This document shows positions 56,264-64,000 of a stretch of 64,000 nt of DNA, one piece after another. The notes below the pieces were generated by a model, which was given only the letters and a program-made list of their open reading frames with translations, made no database searches and was not told where the DNA came from. Within the stretch, counting starts at the first letter, position 1. Every line of letters begins with the position of its first letter. The translations under genes and the position numbers were made by a program. The DNA comes from JAEWSN01 sp942493335 (GTDB lineage: Bacteria; Bacillota; Clostridia; DSM-8532), in contig OW818693.1 in NCBI GenBank assembly GCA_942493335.1, positions 1,550,001 through 1,614,000 on the forward strand, written 5' to 3'.

Positions 56264-58348
56264 TCAAGCCAAGCCTGCGTTTCTGAGCAATCTTTCCATC
56301 TGGTGAATCTCCTGTCTTCCGGGCTCGAACGGATTCCTGATTTGCGGGAATACATGGGCTTTTCGCTTTCCAAAGATGGAACGGAGCAAACGCGCATCTC
56401 CTTCCCCTTCCATGGGGAAAAGGTATTGGAAGCGGTTTTCCTTCCCATCCGCATCAAAGGTTTCCATGAATTCGGTGATTCTTCCCAATTTCCAGTCAGC
56501 CTGCGGACAGTAGATGAATTGCCAATCCGCACGAAGAAATTCGTCCATTGCATGACCGCCGCACCGCGAGCCCATATCGGCCAGAGCCACGTCATACCGG
56601 CGGGTCTGGATATCCGATAGTTTCCGGCACCCCAAATGGTAATCCACACTTCCAAAGCGAAAACTGCCTGTCCCAGAATCCATGCCGGATTCCGCAAGAT
56701 GGCCGGCATGAACCAACGTGCTGCGCAGGCGGGCAAGATCGCCGGACTGATTCAACTCGATGAAGGCGGTGTCATACCGATGCAACGTAAACAGCGACGA
56801 CAATGCGATACAGGCAAAAGTGGCTCCAGCACCCGGGCAGGCAGCCATCACAGCAATTCTGGCCTGGGCCGGAAGAATCGGGCTGGATCGTTTCCTTTTC
56901 CGAATGATTTCCGGAAATCCTGGCAGGGGGGTTGGATTCGTCACTTCGGCCGTCTGCCGGGCCGGCGCAGGAAGTCCGTCCGGGCGAGTGCCCGATGCAC
57001 CCTGCAACCCGACGAAAACAGGTTCGGCATGTGTCTGGTTCCGAACCTCAAGCAATGCATTCCTGCACGCATTTGCATTTTGATATCGCTGTGACGGGGA
57101 AAGCTTCACGCAACCGAGAACAACAGTAGACAGCCTGGGGGATACACCGGAAGTGCGCAGCACATCCTCCAACTCTCCATGGGATACGGTAACGGGATGG
57201 ATTCCCGAAAGAAGGTGGAACATGGTCATGCCAAGGTTGTACAAATCCGTCCGCCCATCGCTCTGATTGATCCCGTACTGCTCTGGTGCGGCATATCCCT
57301 GGGTTCCGATATAGGCGGTATCGCCCTCGCCTCCGGCCTGATAGGCCCTTGCAGTCCCAAAATCCACAAGCTTCAGATGTCCGAAATCGTCCGCTATCAG
57401 ATTGGAAGGTTTCAGATCCCTGTAAATAATCGCAGCCGGTTGCTGATTGTGCAAATAGATGAGCACATCGCAGATCTGCAGCATCCATGCCAGCACATCC
57501 CGTTCCGGGATACGTCCTTTTGTTTCGAGCCGTTCGAGTAGGTTGCCCCCCTCAAGGTAATCCATCACGATGCAGGTATGGGTTTCCGTACGGATGATGT
57601 CCGCTATGCGCGGAAGCATCGGGTGATTGAGCCGTTTCAGTATGTCCGCTTCCTTCAGATGCTCTTGCAACGTGCTGTCAGCGTGGGAAAGAATCTTGAC
57701 CGCCCAGGCGTTCCCCAATGACACATGTTCCGCAAGGTAGACATCCGCCGTTCCCCCGCTTCCAATTTTCTTCAGGAGCCTGTAGCGGCCTTCAAGCAGG
57801 GTTCCTGCCTGTGGCTTTGCCATCACTGCTTCAGCTTCGGTTATGCAGGCTTCTTTGAGAACGGTGGGTGGAACGGATACTGGAGATGCTGATATGGGTT
57901 TCATATCCGTGAGGACGGAAGAGGTAGACACGGCAAGATCTGTGATGGATATGAAAGAAGGAGAATCCTCCCGGGGAGGCGCCAGGCTCTCCGTAGCTGG
58001 AAAAACCGAATCCCGAATGGGAATTGCGGCAGAAAGTGCCGATCCTGTCTTTACCTTCTCCCCATCCACCGCCTTGGAAGCATTTCCATGGTTGTTATGG
58101 TTCTCGGTGGATCTCCATTGGGATGCGCCCGCATCCATGAGCAATGAAGATTCGGCAATTCTGCTCTGCGTTGACACGTCCCACCGTGGGGATGCTTCCA
58201 TCTCTGAATGGACTGAGTGGGGAGGGATTGATGGGAGAGACGTTGAGTGGGGAAGAATGGCACACGACGATGCATTCGCTGTCGTCTCAGCCAGCATCTC
58301 CGTCGGTTCCGTTCCTTTTTCCCGTTGTTTGGCATCTTTTTGAAGCAT
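56264..58348 (-). CDS. Ser/Thr protein kinase fused to a P-loop domain
   Basis: About 694 residues from the preferred start MLQKDAK (GGGGAG upstream; frame opens at 58456). A ~185-residue low-complexity N-terminus, then a Hanks-type kinase: IGSGGTADVY, Lys in WAVKIL, YRDLKPSN, DFGTA, GTQGYAAPEQ. After a linker the C-terminus has ARIAVMAACPGAGATFACIAL and later YDVALADMGSR, a degenerate ParA-like P-loop domain. First gene of the tad operon. I infer a regulator of pilus assembly or position. Confidence 0.78.
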   Translation of the reverse strand: MLQKDAKQREKGTEPTEMLAETTANASSCAILPHSTSLPSIPPHSVHSEMEASPRWDVSTQSRIAESSLLMDAGASQWRSTENHNNHGNASKAVDGEKVKTGSALSAAIPIRDSVFPATESLAPPREDSPSFISITDLAVSTSSVLTDMKPISASPVSVPPTVLKEACITEAEAVMAKPQAGTLLEGRYRLLKKIGSGGTADVYLAEHVSLGNAWAVKILSHADSTLQEHLKEADILKRLNHPMLPRIADIIRTETHTCIVMDYLEGGNLLERLETKGRIPERDVLAWMLQICDVLIYLHNQQPAAIIYRDLKPSNLIADDFGHLKLVDFGTARAYQAGGEGDTAYIGTQGYAAPEQYGINQSDGRTDLYNLGMTMFHLLSGIHPVTVSHGELEDVLRTSGVSPRLSTVVLGCVKLSPSQRYQNANACRNALLEVRNQTHAEPVFVGLQGASGTRPDGLPAPARQTAEVTNPTPLPGFPEIIRKRKRSSPILPAQARIAVMAACPGAGATFACIALSSLFTLHRYDTAFIELNQSGDLARLRSTLVHAGHLAESGMDSGTGSFRFGSVDYHLGCRKLSDIQTRRYDVALADMGSRCGGHAMDEFLRADWQFIYCPQADWKLGRITEFMETFDADGKENRFQYLFPMEGEGDARLLRSIFGKRKAHVFPQIRNPFEPGRQEIHQMERLLRNAGLA

Positions 58349-58642
58349 GACCATTTCACTCCCCATGACGCAGAATCCTTTGCAGCATTGAAATCCTTGC
58401 AGCATTGAAATAACAAATGCCGCCATTGCGGCTGATGCCGTCCTGAGTTGCTCCATGGGGTGTCGTTGAAACGAGATATGTCAACAATGTACACGTATAA
58501 TTATCGATATTCAACAGTTTTGTAACAATTTTCTTTATTCGATATATTTCGACTAATGTCTACCGATCGCTCTCGCGGTGTGCGGGAATGTGCGTAAGTA
58601 CAGGCCGATATCAATGAAATGCCTGAATCACGAGATTGACTC

Positions 58643-58671
58643 TTGACAGCAAGAACCTTCTCCGTTAAGAT
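58643..58671 (+). promoter_or_regulatory. tRNA-Ser promoter
   Basis: TTGACA (58643-58648), 17-base spacer, TAAGAT (58666-58671), 48 bp before the tRNA. Confidence 0.75.
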
Positions 58672-58718
58672 TAATGAGCACCTTGAATCCGCCCTGAATA
58701 GCGGGCGCAGGCCTCTTT

Positions 58719-58809
58719 GGAGAGATGGTCGAGCTGGTCTAAGGCGCACGACTGGAAATCGTGTGGACTATAACAGGTCCCGAGGGTTCGAATCCCTCTC
58801 TCTCCGCCA
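58719..58809 (+). tRNA. tRNA-Ser (anticodon GGA)
   Basis: 91 nt including an encoded CCA. Acceptor arms GGAGAGA/TCTCTCC, anticodon loop CTGGAAA with GGA, long variable arm of class II tRNAs, TTCGAAT T-loop. A promoter precedes it and a terminator follows. Confidence 0.95.
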
Positions 58810-58847
58810 AAAAAAGGACTTATGGCATCAGCCGCAAGTCCTTTTTT
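58809..58847 (+). terminator. terminator of tRNA-Ser
   Basis: AAAAAAGGACTT pairs with AAGTCCTTTTTT (58836-58847). Confidence 0.85.
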
Positions 58848-59045
58848 GCGTTCATCACACCTGTGATCAACATGCGATCTGCAATCGTTTCACCACCAAC
58901 CGGGCGGTTCTCCTGCTTGTGATAATCGGTTTTCTGCAAAGCGATAGATGGAATGGAATATGCAAGGTTGCACCAAAAACGATCGTCACCCGTATGGACA
59001 GAGCCCTCCGAAAATGGGCATATCGGTTATGTCAAAGAAGAAGAC

Positions 59046-60176
59046 TCACACGTAAAGACACGCCGAACCAGAAGACATCGTCGCTGTCTCCATGATGATC
59101 TTGTGCATCTCCTCATATTTGTCCATCATGTCCTGCGCCAGCTTGATCTGGCAGCGCGCGCGTTCCAGGTTATGGTTCGGCCTGTGGATGCGGAAGTACT
59201 TGTCCCCGTTCAGGTGATCCGCCAGAAACCTGGACGCAAGCTCGATCGTGATGACGATCGCACCCAGCGCCATGTTCTCAAGTTCCTTATCAGACAGGAA
59301 ATCCTTTGACGCACTGATGAAGCCCCGTGCGAACTCTTCATAATTAACCATGTTCAGACCGACCTTCGACAGGTCAGCCTCATCTTCAACGGCTGTATTG
59401 GCGGCAAAACGAATCGCATCACCGAAGTCGTACATGCTCAGACCCGGCATCACCGTGTCCAGATCAATGACACACAATGGCTCGCAGGAGTCCTGATCCA
59501 TGAGAATGTTGTTATACTTCGTGTCGTTATGCGTCACACGGAGCGGAAGCTCCCCCGCTTCCTGCAGGTTGATCAGTTTCGAGGCAATCTCCCGGTTTTC
59601 TTCGAAGAATCGAATATCGTCTTTCACTTCCTTGGCTTTCCCGAGAGGATCTCTTGCCACCACCCCGAAAAAGTCGTCCAGGCGCTTTTTTGTGTTGTGA
59701 AAGTCCGGAATGGTGTCATGCAGCCGATCCATCGGCAGATCCGAGAGCAGATGCTGGAACCGGCCGAATGCATACCCCGCGCTGCGAAGAACTTTCGGAT
59801 CCTCTGCGGTTTCATAGGATACGGAATTCCGCACATAATGGCATACACGCCAGAAACTTCCGTCGTGCAGGGTGAAGTTGCAGCCTTCCGCGTTGTCAAA
59901 ATAGGAAATGATGTCACAATCCGCCAATGATTTTCGTGACTGGACATGTGTGGTGATTTCCTTGATGTTTCCCATGACCTTCAGCGGTTCCTTGAAAACA
60001 AATCCGTTGATCCGCTGAAATATATATTCATCCACCGTGTTGTCGTCATTCGCATATTTCACATGATAGGTGTCGTTGATGTGACCGTTGTTGCAATGCC
60101 TGTATTCCAGCAGGACTCCGGGCAGGTCGTAGTGTGTGCTCACGGTTTTCAGGGTTTCAAGCGTCTGTGCATTCAT
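59046..60176 (-). CDS. phosphotransferase family sugar kinase (NahK-like)
   Basis: 376 residues of the aminoglycoside-phosphotransferase/choline-kinase fold. Seen: NNGHINDTYHV near the start (nucleotide loop), catalytic THNDTKYNNIL, metal site CVIDLDTVMPG, then DFGDAIRF. This block order and length match N-acetylhexosamine 1-kinases (NahK), which phosphorylate GlcNAc/GalNAc at C1. It is divergent from a probable glycosidase, supporting a sugar-salvage role. The exact substrate is inferred. Confidence 0.78.
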   Translation of the reverse strand: MNAQTLETLKTVSTHYDLPGVLLEYRHCNNGHINDTYHVKYANDDNTVDEYIFQRINGFVFKEPLKVMGNIKEITTHVQSRKSLADCDIISYFDNAEGCNFTLHDGSFWRVCHYVRNSVSYETAEDPKVLRSAGYAFGRFQHLLSDLPMDRLHDTIPDFHNTKKRLDDFFGVVARDPLGKAKEVKDDIRFFEENREIASKLINLQEAGELPLRVTHNDTKYNNILMDQDSCEPLCVIDLDTVMPGLSMYDFGDAIRFAANTAVEDEADLSKVGLNMVNYEEFARGFISASKDFLSDKELENMALGAIVITIELASRFLADHLNGDKYFRIHRPNHNLERARCQIKLAQDMMDKYEEMHKIIMETATMSSGSACLYV

Positions 60177-60383
60177 GGGTGAATTCCTTCCATGTCCGAT
60201 ATCCAGGCGGTTGTCATGTGCCGCCCGATGGAGTCAGTCTCGCGATGTCCTGTTTCATGATACGTTTCCAGCCTGTTTCTTGCAAGTGCAGGATTAGGAG
60301 GATATTGCCCATCTCAATTTTTACATGTAATATATTCATACAGGATCATGGACAGAATCATCCCATGAAGGAGCGCAACACAT

Positions 60384-62576
60384 ATGGCCTTCCTGCGAGA
60401 AAAAACAGAGGAACTGACCGGCTATCAGCAGAATGGATATTATGACGACCGGATCAATTTCCAGAACGATTTCGTCATGGTCTACGGCACCGGCGACAAT
60501 GTCTGCGACAGAATCAAGAGTTTCGCCGACAAGGGGTATGTAACGCATCTCATGACAGGCGTGGCCTGGGGAGAATACCAGGACTATCTGTATGGCAGGT
60601 TCGACGGCCGGGAGCATTTTGATGAAGGACAGCGTGACCGCAACGGAAAGGAGATTTCCCACGGTCACGACATTCCTTACATGGTTCCCACCATTTCGTT
60701 CTGCGACTACCTCACTGAAAAGCTCAAGCCCGCCATCGACAGCGGTGTTGTGGCCATTCACCTGGAAGAGCCTGAATTCTGGGATCACGCAGGATATTCC
60801 GAAGCCTTCAGGCGCGAATACAAACTGTATTACCGAACGGAGTTCGTACCGGCCCACGAAAACCTGGATGCGGCCTATAAGGCGGCCAAGCTGAAATCCT
60901 ATCTGTATGCGCGTGCGATCGACCGGATTTTCTCCGCCCTGAAGGAATATGCCTACGTGAAATACAACCGCGTCGTACGGTTCTATGTTCCGACGCACAG
61001 CCTCGTCAACTATACGCAATGGAAAATCATCTCCCCGGAAGGCACACTCATCGACTCTCCGAGCGTGGATGGCTTCATCGCCCAGATCTGGACCGGCACC
61101 AGCCGGACGCCGAACATGTACAAGGGCATCCGCAAGGAGCGTACTTTCGAAACCGCCTACCTGGAATACGGCATCATGCAGGAGCTCGTGGCGGGAACCG
61201 ACAAGAAGATGTGGTTCCTGCACGATCCAATCGAGGACGTGCCCGCCTACACCTGGGAGAATTACGAATACAACTATAAAAAGACGCTGGCCGCATCGTT
61301 GCTTCACCCGAAAATCTCAACCTATGAAATATGCCCCTGGCCGATCCGTGTCTTCGCCGGCAAGTATCCACGGGATCCCGCCACGCACAAGCCAACGGAT
61401 GCATCGCAGCCGATTCCGCCGCATTATTCAACCTTGCTCTGCAATATCTTCAACACCCTTGGGGACATGGATCAGGAAACCAATCGCTTCGAGGGTTTTT
61501 CAGAAGGCATCGGCGTGTTCATGTCCGACACGGGGCTTTTCCAGCGAACATACCCGGATGATGTATGCACCCCGGAGGATCTGAACGAGAATACGGATCC
61601 CGAAACCCTCGACCCAAAAGCAAGAAACGCATTCGCCTCCAGCATCCTGATGCCGGATTTCTACGGGCTGACCCTGCCGCTGCTCAAGGATGGCCTTCCG
61701 GTCCGACCCGTCCTGCTTGACAACCTGAAGCGGTATCCCTCCTACCTGGACGATTATCGTGTGATGATCCTGAGCTATGAATTCATGAAGCCCGAATCCC
61801 CCGACATCAATGGAACGCTGGCCGCCTGGGTCCGCAATGGCGGCATCCTGATCTACTGCGGCAATTCGGAGGATCCCTACCATGGCATGACCGCCTGGTG
61901 GAATCATTCCAAGGGAAGGAACTATGCCGACCCGGCCGATCACCTTTTCGAACTGCTCGGGCTGGACGGGCAGGCTCCTGATCAACTCGACGGGAAGAAC
62001 TTCACAGTCGGAAAGGGTATGTTCGCCTGTCTTCGGACGCGGCCGCTCGATTTTTGCGTCAAGGAATCCTCCGCCTTCCGGTACAGGGATTTTGTCCGTT
62101 CCGTGCTGGAAGGAGCCGGCATGAAATGGGAATTCTCAAACCATCTGACCCTGAACCGCGGCAAATACATCATCAGCGCCGTCATGGACGAAACCTCGGA
62201 TGTTGCCGGCAAGACATTTGAAGGCCTCTTTTGCGACATGCTGACACCCAGATTCGACATCATCACGAAAAAAGTCGTGAACCCCGATGAAAACGCACTT
62301 CTCCTGGATTTTTCGCGCATCGCGCAGGAGCGCACCGCCATCATCGGCACAACGAACCGGATTGATGCATTCGAGGATGATGGCTATACGATCTGCCTCA
62401 CGACAAAAGGTGCTGCGGACATTGAGGCCTTCCTGCGGATCAGGCTTCCGCGAAAGCCGATCACCATCGAAAGCGCAAAGGTACTCAAGCATGACTGGGA
62501 CGAAGCAAGCGGGACGGTATTGATTCAGTACGCCTCGGATGTCGAGGGTGTCGAGATCACTATTCGGTTGGATTGA
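60384..62576 (+). CDS. uncharacterised large protein, probable glycoside hydrolase
   Basis: 730 residues, no signal peptide. The N-terminal ~400 residues look like a (beta/alpha)8 barrel: VTHLMTGVAWGEYQDYLYG, VVAIHLEEPEFWDHAGYSE (candidate catalytic Glu), VRFYVPTHSLVNY. Residues ~460-520 resemble the amidotransferase-like domain of some galactosidases (VMILSYEF, WVRNGGILIYCGN). The C-terminus is beta-rich. I do not recognise the exact family. AAGGAG precedes the ATG, and it diverges from the NahK-like gene, so intracellular breakdown of a HexNAc glycan is plausible. Confidence 0.6.
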   Translation: MAFLREKTEELTGYQQNGYYDDRINFQNDFVMVYGTGDNVCDRIKSFADKGYVTHLMTGVAWGEYQDYLYGRFDGREHFDEGQRDRNGKEISHGHDIPYMVPTISFCDYLTEKLKPAIDSGVVAIHLEEPEFWDHAGYSEAFRREYKLYYRTEFVPAHENLDAAYKAAKLKSYLYARAIDRIFSALKEYAYVKYNRVVRFYVPTHSLVNYTQWKIISPEGTLIDSPSVDGFIAQIWTGTSRTPNMYKGIRKERTFETAYLEYGIMQELVAGTDKKMWFLHDPIEDVPAYTWENYEYNYKKTLAASLLHPKISTYEICPWPIRVFAGKYPRDPATHKPTDASQPIPPHYSTLLCNIFNTLGDMDQETNRFEGFSEGIGVFMSDTGLFQRTYPDDVCTPEDLNENTDPETLDPKARNAFASSILMPDFYGLTLPLLKDGLPVRPVLLDNLKRYPSYLDDYRVMILSYEFMKPESPDINGTLAAWVRNGGILIYCGNSEDPYHGMTAWWNHSKGRNYADPADHLFELLGLDGQAPDQLDGKNFTVGKGMFACLRTRPLDFCVKESSAFRYRDFVRSVLEGAGMKWEFSNHLTLNRGKYIISAVMDETSDVAGKTFEGLFCDMLTPRFDIITKKVVNPDENALLLDFSRIAQERTAIIGTTNRIDAFEDDGYTICLTTKGAADIEAFLRIRLPRKPITIESAKVLKHDWDEASGTVLIQYASDVEGVEITIRLD

Positions 62577-62692
62577 TTCATCTTGCAAATGAACTGATCC
62601 ATGATCCGATCGAAGAAAACACCCTCCGAACAGGCTGCCCCCGGACTATCAGGAAGAAGCGATTGTCACAAGCGAAAGAGCCCCGCCCTCTT

Positions 62693-62723
62693 GCGGCCGA
62701 TGCGTGTTTCACGCATCGGCCGC
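62693..62723. terminator. perfect 14-bp hairpin over the ABC gene stop codon
   Basis: GCGGCCGATGCGTG (62693-62706) pairs with 62710-62723, loop TTT. No T run on either strand, so Rho-independent action is uncertain. It lies between converging genes, with the ABC stop in its loop. Confidence 0.45.
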
Positions 62724-64000
62724 ATTCATGTCGAATTGAAGATTGTACAACCGCGCATAGGCACCATTCCGGGCAAGCAGCTCCTCATGCGTGCCGGATT
62801 CCTCAATTCCCTGACCGGTCAGCACAACGATGCGATGCGCCTTTCGGATCGTGGACAGGCGATGCGCGATGACAAGAGTGGTCCGGTTCCGGGCCAGTTC
62901 CTCCAGGGACTCCTGGACAACCCGCTCGCTCTCATTGTCCAACGCGCTGGTCGCCTCGTCAAAGATCAGGACCGGCGGATCCTTCAGAAAGACGCGCGCG
63001 ATGGAAAGCCGCTGTTTCTGGCCGCCGGACAGCTTGACGCCATGTTGTCCGATATCTGAATCATATCCATCCGGCAATTCCATGATGAAATCGTGGGCAT
63101 TCGCCCGCTTCGCCGCTTCCACCACTTCCTCGCGGCCGGCCCCCGGCTTTCCGAAACAAATGTTGTCGTATACGGTTCCTGCAAAAAGGTAGATCTCCTG
63201 TTGAACGATGCCAACCTGCTTCCGAAGGGAGGAGAGGCGGATGCGTCTGACGCCGATGCCGTCGAGCAATACTTCCCCCTCGCTCGCTTCGTAGAAGCGC
63301 GGAATCAGGGAACAGAGCGTCGTTTTCCCGACCCCGGAGGAACCCACGATGGCAAGGTACTCCCCGGCCTTCACGTCAAGATCGATATGCCGGAACACAT
63401 TCTCCTGACGGTCATCGTACCGGAATCCGATATCCCGGAAGGTAACGTTTCCAAGGACCTTTCCGAGTACCAGCGCATCCTCCGCATCCCGGATTTCAGG
63501 CTCCTCCTCCAGCATTTCCATGAACCGGTCGAAACCGGTGAAGCCTTCCTGAAATTGTTTGGTGATGTTGACCACCTTGTGGATCGGATCCACGAGATTC
63601 CCGATGTAGAGCAGAAACGCAAGCATGTCCGCCGCATCCAGCGCGGCATGGGAGATGCCGACTGCGCCGAACACCACCACGGTGACCGTCATCAGGTTGG
63701 TCAGCGCCACCATGCCCTCGAAATAAAAGGTCTCGTTCCAATAAAACAACCGTCTGCTTTCCAAAAACCGGGCATTGGCCCGACCAAACTTCTCTTTCTC
63801 CGTCACCTCATTCGCAAAGGACTTCACAACCCGGATTCCGGAAAGATTGTCTTCAATTTGCGCGTTGATGTCTCCGATCCGATCCCGTGTCTTTCGCAAC
63901 GCAACGTTGAGCCGCCTGTTGAAGAACAGCGCGAAGACCGCCATGAAGGGGAGAAACAGGAAGGCAATCATCGTCAGCCTGGGCTGAATGCCGTACAGAA
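62709..64000 (-). CDS. ABC exporter, fused membrane and ATPase domains (5' end outside window)
   Basis: The C-terminal ~430 residues of an MsbA/LmrA-type half-transporter. The frame stays open to the window edge (LYGIQPRLTMIAFLFLPFM), so the first ~150 residues are missing. Seen: membrane helices, coupling region, Walker A GSSGVGKTT, signature LSGGQKQR, Walker B VLIFDEATSALD and the H-loop IAHRLST. Exports lipids, peptides or drugs; substrate unknown. Confidence 0.92.
   Translation of the reverse strand, partial: LYGIQPRLTMIAFLFLPFMAVFALFFNRRLNVALRKTRDRIGDINAQIEDNLSGIRVVKSFANEVTEKEKFGRANARFLESRRLFYWNETFYFEGMVALTNLMTVTVVVFGAVGISHAALDAADMLAFLLYIGNLVDPIHKVVNITKQFQEGFTGFDRFMEMLEEEPEIRDAEDALVLGKVLGNVTFRDIGFRYDDRQENVFRHIDLDVKAGEYLAIVGSSGVGKTTLCSLIPRFYEASEGEVLLDGIGVRRIRLSSLRKQVGIVQQEIYLFAGTVYDNICFGKPGAGREEVVEAAKRANAHDFIMELPDGYDSDIGQHGVKLSGGQKQRLSIARVFLKDPPVLIFDEATSALDNESERVVQESLEELARNRTTLVIAHRLSTIRKAHRIVVLTGQGIEESGTHEELLARNGAYARLYNLQFDMNAADA

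Noticed and set aside
58719..58809. tRNA-Ser as attachment site of the island
   Set aside because: The tRNA lies more than 6 kb from the element boundary, and no repeat of its 3' end was noticed at the other end.
60336..61307. 323-codon minus-strand frame
   Set aside because: Antisense to the probable glycosidase, whose frame is longer, has a ribosome site and sensible motifs.
60384..62576. GH112 lacto-N-biose phosphorylase
   Set aside because: The length and NahK-like neighbour fit, but I could not match the sequence blocks I know from that family.

Overview
The window looks like a chromosome segment of a Bacillota (Firmicutes) bacterium. Evidence: strong AGGAGG-type ribosome sites, an argS-ywiB pair next to ddl, a SEC-C protein, and a clostridial-type tad pilus operon. 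I cannot name a genus. The outer parts (about 1-12.9 kb and 52.5-64 kb) are visibly G+C-richer and tightly packed; the middle (about 13-52.4 kb) is A+T-richer, loosely packed and rich in broken genes.

Left chromosome: a partial ABC ATPase, a SEC-C protein, argS, a ywiB-like gene and a D-Ala-D-Ala ligase with an unusual 8-residue repeat insert. Then come a small HTH-like protein, a 77-bp tandem repeat array, a thioredoxin-reductase-like flavoprotein without the usual NADPH motifs, and the downstream half of a tad/Flp pilus operon (minus strand) ending in the 3' half of cpaF.

Middle: a Tn7-like transposon of about 39.5 kb (about 12,964-52,469) splits cpaF. A 9-bp direct repeat (TGCCCACGC) flanks it. 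Joining the two cpaF halves across one copy restores an uninterrupted reading frame (ACIGAWA+FFVRKF) of about 663 codons. The transposition genes tnsA-tnsB-tnsC-tnsD lie at the right end; a second TniQ/TnsD gene and a frameshifted TnsD remnant lie at the left end. No Cas gene or CRISPR array is visible. The cargo is a defence island: a PD-(D/E)XK-like protein, a DUF4145-like protein, a complete type I restriction-modification operon (hsdM-hsdS-hsdR) followed by a JAMM-protease-like gene and an AbiEi-like gene, a membrane protein, an MBL-hydrolase plus E2-E1-JAB fusion operon, an ATP-grasp peptide-maturation (graspetide-like) operon with a five-repeat precursor and a coiled-coil membrane protein, and a caspase-plus-TIR pair matching type IV Thoeris. 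Decayed genes (phd-type antitoxin, hsdR fragment, CoiA-like proteins, a membrane-anchored protein) lie between them.

Right chromosome: the 5' half of cpaF, two TadZ/ParA-like genes, a CpaB-like SAF protein and a Ser/Thr kinase fused to a P-loop domain, all one minus-strand operon with the left-hand tad genes. Then tRNA-Ser(GGA), a NahK-like sugar kinase, a divergently transcribed uncharacterised probable glycosidase, and a partial ABC exporter. Splitting cpaF should disable the pilus motor, so the cell has lost that pilus in exchange for a multi-system defence cargo.
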